A DNA stretch of 64,000 nucleotides from Micropterix aruncella (taxonomy: Eukaryota > Arthropoda > Insecta > Lepidoptera > Micropterigidae), in contig CALYMY010000085.1 of the NCBI GenBank assembly GCA_944548615.1, positions 1 to 64,000 on the forward strand. The letters are read 5' to 3'. The notes below the pieces were generated by a model. That model worked only from the letters and a program-made list of their open reading frames with translations, was not told the origin of the DNA and searched no databases. Below are positions 51,501-64,000 of the stretch, one piece after another; position 1 is the stretch's first letter; each line of letters begins with the position of its first letter. The translations under genes were made by a program, and so were the position numbers.

Positions 51501-54500
51501 CATACATACACACTTACCGTCTTACATACATACACACTTACCGTCTTACATACATACACACTTACCGTCTTACATACATACACACTTACCGTCTTACATA
51601 CATACACACTTACCGTCTTACATACATACACACTTACCGTCTTACATACATACACACTTACCGTCTTACATACATACACACTTACCGTCTTACATACATA
51701 CACACTTACCGTCTTACATACATACACACTTACCGTCTTACATACATACACACTTACCGTCTTACATACATACACACTTACCGTCTTACATACATACACA
51801 CTTACCGTCTTACATACATACACACTTACCGTCTTACATACATACACACTTACCGTCTTACATACATACACACTTACCGTCTTACATACATACACACTTA
51901 CCGTCTTACATACATACACACTTACCGTCTTACATACATACACACTTACCGTCTTACATACATACACACTTACCGTCTTACATACATACACACTTACCGT
52001 CTTACATACATACACACTTACCGTCTTACATACATACACACTTACCGTCTTACATACATACACACTTACCGTCTTACATACATACACACTTACCGTCTTA
52101 CATACATACACACTTACCGTCTTACATACATACACACTTACCGTCTTACATACATACACACTTACCGTCTTACATACATACACACTTACCGTCTTACATA
52201 CATACACACTTACCGTCTTACATACATACACACTTACCGTCTTACATACATACACACTTACCGTCTTACATACATACACACTTACCGTCTTACATACATA
52301 CACACTTACCGTCTTACATACATACACACTTACCGTCTTACATACATACACACTTACCGTCTTACATACATACACACTTACCGTCTTACATACATACACA
52401 CTTACCGTCTTACATACATACACACTTACCGTCTTACATACATACACACTTACCGTCTTACATACATACACACTTACCGTCTTACATACATACACACTTA
52501 CCGTCTTACATACATACACACTTACCGTCTTACATACATACACACTTACCGTCTTACATACATACACACTTACCGTCTTACATACATACACACTTACCGT
52601 CTTACATACATACACACTTACCGTCTTACATACATACACACTTACCGTCTTACATACATACACACTTACCGTCTTACATACATACACACTTACCGTCTTA
52701 CATACATACACACTTACCGTCTTACATACATACACACTTACCGTCTTACATACATACACACTTACCGTCTTACATACATACACACTTACCGTCTTACATA
52801 CATACACACTTACCGTCTTACATACATACACACTTACCGTCTTACATACATACACACTTACCGTCTTACATACATACACACTTACCGTCTTACATACATA
52901 CACACTTACCGTCTTACATACATACACACTTACCGTCTTACATACATACACACTTACCGTCTTACATACATACACACTTACCGTCTTACATACATACACA
53001 CTTACCGTCTTACATACATACACACTTACCGTCTTACATACATACACACTTACCGTCTTACATACATACACACTTACCGTCTTACATACATACACACTTA
53101 CCGTCTTACATACATACACACTTACCGTCTTACATACATACACACTTACCGTCTTACATACATACACACTTACCGTCTTACATACATACACACTTACCGT
53201 CTTACATACATACACACTTACCGTCTTACATACATACACACTTACCGTCTTACATACATACACACTTACCGTCTTACATACATACACACTTACCGTCTTA
53301 CATACATACACACTTACCGTCTTACATACATACACACTTACCGTCTTACATACATACACACTTACCGTCTTACATACATACACACTTACCGTCTTACATA
53401 CATACACACTTACCGTCTTACATACATACACACTTACCGTCTTACATACATACACACTTACCGTCTTACATACATACACACTTACCGTCTTACATACATA
53501 CACACTTACCGTCTTACATACATACACACTTACCGTCTTACATACATACACACTTACCGTCTTACATACATACACACTTACCGTCTTACATACATACACA
53601 CTTACCGTCTTACATACATACACACTTACCGTCTTACATACATACACACTTACCGTCTTACATACATACACACTTACCGTCTTACATACATACACACTTA
53701 CCGTCTTACATACATACACACTTACCGTCTTACATACATACACACTTACCGTCTTACATACATACACACTTACCGTCTTACATACATACACACTTACCGT
53801 CTTACATACATACACACTTACCGTCTTACATACATACACACTTACCGTCTTACATACATACACACTTACCGTCTTACATACATACACACTTACCGTCTTA
53901 CATACATACACACTTACCGTCTTACATACATACACACTTACCGTCTTACATACATACACACTTACCGTCTTACATACATACACACTTACCGTCTTACATA
54001 CATACACACTTACCGTCTTACATACATACACACTTACCGTCTTACATACATACACACTTACCGTCTTACATACATACACACTTACCGTCTTACATACATA
54101 CACACTTACCGTCTTACATACATACACACTTACCGTCTTACATACATACACACTTACCGTCTTACATACATACACACTTACCGTCTTACATACATACACA
54201 CTTACCGTCTTACATACATACACACTTACCGTCTTACATACATACACACTTACCGTCTTACATACATACACACTTACCGTCTTACATACATACACACTTA
54301 CCGTCTTACATACATACACACTTACCGTCTTACATACATACACACTTACCGTCTTACATACATACACACTTACCGTCTTACATACATACACACTTACCGT
54401 CTTACATACATACACACTTACCGTCTTACATACATACACACTTACCGTCTTACATACATACACACTTACCGTCTTACATACATACACACTTACCGTCTTA

Positions 54501-57500
54501 CATACATACACACTTACCGTCTTACATACATACACACTTACCGTCTTACATACATACACACTTACCGTCTTACATACATACACACTTACCGTCTTACATA
54601 CATACACACTTACCGTCTTACATACATACACACTTACCGTCTTACATACATACACACTTACCGTCTTACATACATACACACTTACCGTCTTACATACATA
54701 CACACTTACCGTCTTACATACATACACACTTACCGTCTTACATACATACACACTTACCGTCTTACATACATACACACTTACCGTCTTACATACATACACA
54801 CTTACCGTCTTACATACATACACACTTACCGTCTTACATACATACACACTTACCGTCTTACATACATACACACTTACCGTCTTACATACATACACACTTA
54901 CCGTCTTACATACATACACACTTACCGTCTTACATACATACACACTTACCGTCTTACATACATACACACTTACCGTCTTACATACATACACACTTACCGT
55001 CTTACATACATACACACTTACCGTCTTACATACATACACACTTACCGTCTTACATACATACACACTTACCGTCTTACATACATACACACTTACCGTCTTA
55101 CATACATACACACTTACCGTCTTACATACATACACACTTACCGTCTTACATACATACACACTTACCGTCTTACATACATACACACTTACCGTCTTACATA
55201 CATACACACTTACCGTCTTACATACATACACACTTACCGTCTTACATACATACACACTTACCGTCTTACATACATACACACTTACCGTCTTACATACATA
55301 CACACTTACCGTCTTACATACATACACACTTACCGTCTTACATACATACACACTTACCGTCTTACATACATACACACTTACCGTCTTACATACATACACA
55401 CTTACCGTCTTACATACATACACACTTACCGTCTTACATACATACACACTTACCGTCTTACATACATACACACTTACCGTCTTACATACATACACACTTA
55501 CCGTCTTACATACATACACACTTACCGTCTTACATACATACACACTTACCGTCTTACATACATACACACTTACCGTCTTACATACATACACACTTACCGT
55601 CTTACATACATACACACTTACCGTCTTACATACATACACACTTACCGTCTTACATACATACACACTTACCGTCTTACATACATACACACTTACCGTCTTA
55701 CATACATACACACTTACCGTCTTACATACATACACACTTACCGTCTTACATACATACACACTTACCGTCTTACATACATACACACTTACCGTCTTACATA
55801 CATACACACTTACCGTCTTACATACATACACACTTACCGTCTTACATACATACACACTTACCGTCTTACATACATACACACTTACCGTCTTACATACATA
55901 CACACTTACCGTCTTACATACATACACACTTACCGTCTTACATACATACACACTTACCGTCTTACATACATACACACTTACCGTCTTACATACATACACA
56001 CTTACCGTCTTACATACATACACACTTACCGTCTTACATACATACACACTTACCGTCTTACATACATACACACTTACCGTCTTACATACATACACACTTA
56101 CCGTCTTACATACATACACACTTACCGTCTTACATACATACACACTTACCGTCTTACATACATACACACTTACCGTCTTACATACATACACACTTACCGT
56201 CTTACATACATACACACTTACCGTCTTACATACATACACACTTACCGTCTTACATACATACACACTTACCGTCTTACATACATACACACTTACCGTCTTA
56301 CATACATACACACTTACCGTCTTACATACATACACACTTACCGTCTTACATACATACACACTTACCGTCTTACATACATACACACTTACCGTCTTACATA
56401 CATACACACTTACCGTCTTACATACATACACACTTACCGTCTTACATACATACACACTTACCGTCTTACATACATACACACTTACCGTCTTACATACATA
56501 CACACTTACCGTCTTACATACATACACACTTACCGTCTTACATACATACACACTTACCGTCTTACATACATACACACTTACCGTCTTACATACATACACA
56601 CTTACCGTCTTACATACATACACACTTACCGTCTTACATACATACACACTTACCGTCTTACATACATACACACTTACCGTCTTACATACATACACACTTA
56701 CCGTCTTACATACATACACACTTACCGTCTTACATACATACACACTTACCGTCTTACATACATACACACTTACCGTCTTACATACATACACACTTACCGT
56801 CTTACATACATACACACTTACCGTCTTACATACATACACACTTACCGTCTTACATACATACACACTTACCGTCTTACATACATACACACTTACCGTCTTA
56901 CATACATACACACTTACCGTCTTACATACATACACACTTACCGTCTTACATACATACACACTTACCGTCTTACATACATACACACTTACCGTCTTACATA
57001 CATACACACTTACCGTCTTACATACATACACACTTACCGTCTTACATACATACACACTTACCGTCTTACATACATACACACTTACCGTCTTACATACATA
57101 CACACTTACCGTCTTACATACATACACACTTACCGTCTTACATACATACACACTTACCGTCTTACATACATACACACTTACCGTCTTACATACATACACA
57201 CTTACCGTCTTACATACATACACACTTACCGTCTTACATACATACACACTTACCGTCTTACATACATACACACTTACCGTCTTACATACATACACACTTA
57301 CCGTCTTACATACATACACACTTACCGTCTTACATACATACACACTTACCGTCTTACATACATACACACTTACCGTCTTACATACATACACACTTACCGT
57401 CTTACATACATACACACTTACCGTCTTACATACATACACACTTACCGTCTTACATACATACACACTTACCGTCTTACATACATACACACTTACCGTCTTA

Positions 57501-60500
57501 CATACATACACACTTACCGTCTTACATACATACACACTTACCGTCTTACATACATACACACTTACCGTCTTACATACATACACACTTACCGTCTTACATA
57601 CATACACACTTACCGTCTTACATACATACACACTTACCGTCTTACATACATACACACTTACCGTCTTACATACATACACACTTACCGTCTTACATACATA
57701 CACACTTACCGTCTTACATACATACACACTTACCGTCTTACATACATACACACTTACCGTCTTACATACATACACACTTACCGTCTTACATACATACACA
57801 CTTACCGTCTTACATACATACACACTTACCGTCTTACATACATACACACTTACCGTCTTACATACATACACACTTACCGTCTTACATACATACACACTTA
57901 CCGTCTTACATACATACACACTTACCGTCTTACATACATACACACTTACCGTCTTACATACATACACACTTACCGTCTTACATACATACACACTTACCGT
58001 CTTACATACATACACACTTACCGTCTTACATACATACACACTTACCGTCTTACATACATACACACTTACCGTCTTACATACATACACACTTACCGTCTTA
58101 CATACATACACACTTACCGTCTTACATACATACACACTTACCGTCTTACATACATACACACTTACCGTCTTACATACATACACACTTACCGTCTTACATA
58201 CATACACACTTACCGTCTTACATACATACACACTTACCGTCTTACATACATACACACTTACCGTCTTACATACATACACACTTACCGTCTTACATACATA
58301 CACACTTACCGTCTTACATACATACACACTTACCGTCTTACATACATACACACTTACCGTCTTACATACATACACACTTACCGTCTTACATACATACACA
58401 CTTACCGTCTTACATACATACACACTTACCGTCTTACATACATACACACTTACCGTCTTACATACATACACACTTACCGTCTTACATACATACACACTTA
58501 CCGTCTTACATACATACACACTTACCGTCTTACATACATACACACTTACCGTCTTACATACATACACACTTACCGTCTTACATACATACACACTTACCGT
58601 CTTACATACATACACACTTACCGTCTTACATACATACACACTTACCGTCTTACATACATACACACTTACCGTCTTACATACATACACACTTACCGTCTTA
58701 CATACATACACACTTACCGTCTTACATACATACACACTTACCGTCTTACATACATACACACTTACCGTCTTACATACATACACACTTACCGTCTTACATA
58801 CATACACACTTACCGTCTTACATACATACACACTTACCGTCTTACATACATACACACTTACCGTCTTACATACATACACACTTACCGTCTTACATACATA
58901 CACACTTACCGTCTTACATACATACACACTTACCGTCTTACATACATACACACTTACCGTCTTACATACATACACACTTACCGTCTTACATACATACACA
59001 CTTACCGTCTTACATACATACACACTTACCGTCTTACATACATACACACTTACCGTCTTACATACATACACACTTACCGTCTTACATACATACACACTTA
59101 CCGTCTTACATACATACACACTTACCGTCTTACATACATACACACTTACCGTCTTACATACATACACACTTACCGTCTTACATACATACACACTTACCGT
59201 CTTACATACATACACACTTACCGTCTTACATACATACACACTTACCGTCTTACATACATACACACTTACCGTCTTACATACATACACACTTACCGTCTTA
59301 CATACATACACACTTACCGTCTTACATACATACACACTTACCGTCTTACATACATACACACTTACCGTCTTACATACATACACACTTACCGTCTTACATA
59401 CATACACACTTACCGTCTTACATACATACACACTTACCGTCTTACATACATACACACTTACCGTCTTACATACATACACACTTACCGTCTTACATACATA
59501 CACACTTACCGTCTTACATACATACACACTTACCGTCTTACATACATACACACTTACCGTCTTACATACATACACACTTACCGTCTTACATACATACACA
59601 CTTACCGTCTTACATACATACACACTTACCGTCTTACATACATACACACTTACCGTCTTACATACATACACACTTACCGTCTTACATACATACACACTTA
59701 CCGTCTTACATACATACACACTTACCGTCTTACATACATACACACTTACCGTCTTACATACATACACACTTACCGTCTTACATACATACACACTTACCGT
59801 CTTACATACATACACACTTACCGTCTTACATACATACACACTTACCGTCTTACATACATACACACTTACCGTCTTACATACATACACACTTACCGTCTTA
59901 CATACATACACACTTACCGTCTTACATACATACACACTTACCGTCTTACATACATACACACTTACCGTCTTACATACATACACACTTACCGTCTTACATA
60001 CATACACACTTACCGTCTTACATACATACACACTTACCGTCTTACATACATACACACTTACCGTCTTACATACATACACACTTACCGTCTTACATACATA
60101 CACACTTACCGTCTTACATACATACACACTTACCGTCTTACATACATACACACTTACCGTCTTACATACATACACACTTACCGTCTTACATACATACACA
60201 CTTACCGTCTTACATACATACACACTTACCGTCTTACATACATACACACTTACCGTCTTACATACATACACACTTACCGTCTTACATACATACACACTTA
60301 CCGTCTTACATACATACACACTTACCGTCTTACATACATACACACTTACCGTCTTACATACATACACACTTACCGTCTTACATACATACACACTTACCGT
60401 CTTACATACATACACACTTACCGTCTTACATACATACACACTTACCGTCTTACATACATACACACTTACCGTCTTACATACATACACACTTACCGTCTTA

Positions 60501-60794
60501 CATACATACACACTTACCGTCTTACATACATACACACTTACCGTCTTACATACATACACACTTACCGTCTTACATACATACACACTTACCGTCTTACATA
60601 CATACACACTTACCGTCTTACATACATACACACTTACCGTCTTACATACATACACACTTACCGTCTTACATACATACACACTTACCGTCTTACATACATA
60701 CACACTTACCGTCTTACATACATACACACTTACCGTCTTACATACATACACACTTACCGTCTTACATACATACACACTTACCGTCTTACATACA

Positions 60795-60800
60795 TACACT
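60795..60800. other. Phase shift: -2 bp in the array
   Basis: One CA dinucleotide is missing from the CACAC stretch (CATACACTTACC instead of CATACACACTTACC). It is isolated, 15.3 kb after the previous shift. Confidence 0.9.
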
Positions 60801-62972
60801 TACCGTCTTACATACATACACACTTACCGTCTTACATACATACACACTTACCGTCTTACATACATACACACTTACCGTCTTACATACATACACACTTACC
60901 GTCTTACATACATACACACTTACCGTCTTACATACATACACACTTACCGTCTTACATACATACACACTTACCGTCTTACATACATACACACTTACCGTCT
61001 TACATACATACACACTTACCGTCTTACATACATACACACTTACCGTCTTACATACATACACACTTACCGTCTTACATACATACACACTTACCGTCTTACA
61101 TACATACACACTTACCGTCTTACATACATACACACTTACCGTCTTACATACATACACACTTACCGTCTTACATACATACACACTTACCGTCTTACATACA
61201 TACACACTTACCGTCTTACATACATACACACTTACCGTCTTACATACATACACACTTACCGTCTTACATACATACACACTTACCGTCTTACATACATACA
61301 CACTTACCGTCTTACATACATACACACTTACCGTCTTACATACATACACACTTACCGTCTTACATACATACACACTTACCGTCTTACATACATACACACT
61401 TACCGTCTTACATACATACACACTTACCGTCTTACATACATACACACTTACCGTCTTACATACATACACACTTACCGTCTTACATACATACACACTTACC
61501 GTCTTACATACATACACACTTACCGTCTTACATACATACACACTTACCGTCTTACATACATACACACTTACCGTCTTACATACATACACACTTACCGTCT
61601 TACATACATACACACTTACCGTCTTACATACATACACACTTACCGTCTTACATACATACACACTTACCGTCTTACATACATACACACTTACCGTCTTACA
61701 TACATACACACTTACCGTCTTACATACATACACACTTACCGTCTTACATACATACACACTTACCGTCTTACATACATACACACTTACCGTCTTACATACA
61801 TACACACTTACCGTCTTACATACATACACACTTACCGTCTTACATACATACACACTTACCGTCTTACATACATACACACTTACCGTCTTACATACATACA
61901 CACTTACCGTCTTACATACATACACACTTACCGTCTTACATACATACACACTTACCGTCTTACATACATACACACTTACCGTCTTACATACATACACACT
62001 TACCGTCTTACATACATACACACTTACCGTCTTACATACATACACACTTACCGTCTTACATACATACACACTTACCGTCTTACATACATACACACTTACC
62101 GTCTTACATACATACACACTTACCGTCTTACATACATACACACTTACCGTCTTACATACATACACACTTACCGTCTTACATACATACACACTTACCGTCT
62201 TACATACATACACACTTACCGTCTTACATACATACACACTTACCGTCTTACATACATACACACTTACCGTCTTACATACATACACACTTACCGTCTTACA
62301 TACATACACACTTACCGTCTTACATACATACACACTTACCGTCTTACATACATACACACTTACCGTCTTACATACATACACACTTACCGTCTTACATACA
62401 TACACACTTACCGTCTTACATACATACACACTTACCGTCTTACATACATACACACTTACCGTCTTACATACATACACACTTACCGTCTTACATACATACA
62501 CACTTACCGTCTTACATACATACACACTTACCGTCTTACATACATACACACTTACCGTCTTACATACATACACACTTACCGTCTTACATACATACACACT
62601 TACCGTCTTACATACATACACACTTACCGTCTTACATACATACACACTTACCGTCTTACATACATACACACTTACCGTCTTACATACATACACACTTACC
62701 GTCTTACATACATACACACTTACCGTCTTACATACATACACACTTACCGTCTTACATACATACACACTTACCGTCTTACATACATACACACTTACCGTCT
62801 TACATACATACACACTTACCGTCTTACATACATACACACTTACCGTCTTACATACATACACACTTACCGTCTTACATACATACACACTTACCGTCTTACA
62901 TACATACACACTTACCGTCTTACATACATACACACTTACCGTCTTACATACATACACACTTACCGTCTTACA

Positions 62973-62978
62973 TACACA
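62973..62978. other. Phase shift: +2 bp in the array
   Basis: An extra CA dinucleotide splits the CATA dimer (CATACACATACAC). It is the last deviation before the window edge. Confidence 0.9.
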
Positions 62979-64000
62979 TACACACTTACCGTCTTACATA
63001 CATACACACTTACCGTCTTACATACATACACACTTACCGTCTTACATACATACACACTTACCGTCTTACATACATACACACTTACCGTCTTACATACATA
63101 CACACTTACCGTCTTACATACATACACACTTACCGTCTTACATACATACACACTTACCGTCTTACATACATACACACTTACCGTCTTACATACATACACA
63201 CTTACCGTCTTACATACATACACACTTACCGTCTTACATACATACACACTTACCGTCTTACATACATACACACTTACCGTCTTACATACATACACACTTA
63301 CCGTCTTACATACATACACACTTACCGTCTTACATACATACACACTTACCGTCTTACATACATACACACTTACCGTCTTACATACATACACACTTACCGT
63401 CTTACATACATACACACTTACCGTCTTACATACATACACACTTACCGTCTTACATACATACACACTTACCGTCTTACATACATACACACTTACCGTCTTA
63501 CATACATACACACTTACCGTCTTACATACATACACACTTACCGTCTTACATACATACACACTTACCGTCTTACATACATACACACTTACCGTCTTACATA
63601 CATACACACTTACCGTCTTACATACATACACACTTACCGTCTTACATACATACACACTTACCGTCTTACATACATACACACTTACCGTCTTACATACATA
63701 CACACTTACCGTCTTACATACATACACACTTACCGTCTTACATACATACACACTTACCGTCTTACATACATACACACTTACCGTCTTACATACATACACA
63801 CTTACCGTCTTACATACATACACACTTACCGTCTTACATACATACACACTTACCGTCTTACATACATACACACTTACCGTCTTACATACATACACACTTA
63901 CCGTCTTACATACATACACACTTACCGTCTTACATACATACACACTTACCGTCTTACATACATACACACTTACCGTCTTACATACATACACACTTACCGT

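Larger units (their letters stand above)
7483..64000. repeat. 24-bp satellite array, right arm (about 2,355 copies)
   Basis: Same 24-bp unit, same orientation and same register as the left arm, running to the window edge. The first 1.27 kb is diverged (separate entry). From 8755 onward the copies look identical by eye. The conceptual translations in one plus and one minus frame are uniform octapeptides, which independently argues against hidden substitutions. The only interruptions are 1-2 bp indels near 20271, 35999, 45499, 60797 and 62975. The unit is 37.5% GC with 8 C, 1 G, 8 A and 7 T on the plus strand. No gene, RNA gene, transposon or higher-order periodicity was seen in 8755-64000. Because the array is far longer than a long read, the copy number is only as reliable as the assembly. 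Confidence 0.98.

Noticed and set aside
1..64000. Canonical telomere repeat (TTAGG or TTAGGG)
   Set aside because: Neither motif nor its complement is present in the unit; a noncanonical telomeric role remains only a hypothesis.

Overview
The window is almost entirely one tandem array of a 24-bp satellite. It holds about 2,600 copies (roughly 62.4 kb) and both window edges lie inside the array. A single 1,643-bp fragment of a Ty3/Gypsy LTR retrotransposon interrupts it at 5840-7482, on the minus strand. There is no host gene, RNA gene, CRISPR array or bacterial-type operon. The organism is a eukaryote. The integrase peptide, the G-rich polypurine tract followed by an LTR starting TGATGTAGC, and a pol frame that runs on into the LTR resemble Gypsy elements of insects and other arthropods. 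An insect, perhaps a hymenopteran, is my inference from remembered family resemblance, not from a search.

Layout: 1-5839 left satellite arm; 5840-6468 most or all of the 3' LTR; 6469-6479 polypurine tract; 6480-7482 the end of pol (integrase from the second half of its zinc finger onward); 7483-64000 right satellite arm. Each 24-bp unit contains a CATA dimer, a CACAC stretch and a TTACCGTC core. It has 8 C but only 1 G on the plus strand, one CpG, and, read on the minus strand, a GGTAAGT 5' splice-site consensus.

Variants are not spread evenly. Sixteen substitutions and one complex change fall within about 1.3 kb either side of the retroelement fragment (4899-5811 and 7564-8754). The other ~59 kb of satellite shows no substitution that I could find, only six isolated 1-2 bp indels. 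The array is in exact 24-bp register across the fragment if a 4-bp CATA duplication is allowed. This suggests a single insertion, followed by repeated homogenisation of the array that spared the copies next to the foreign DNA. The distant indels may instead be assembly or consensus errors.

The very long open frames (thousands of codons) are a by-product of the unit: 24 is divisible by 3 and four of the six frames contain no stop. They are not annotated as genes. I found no gene system. The notable features are the preserved variant zone around the insertion, the insertion structure, and the splice-donor content of the repeat.
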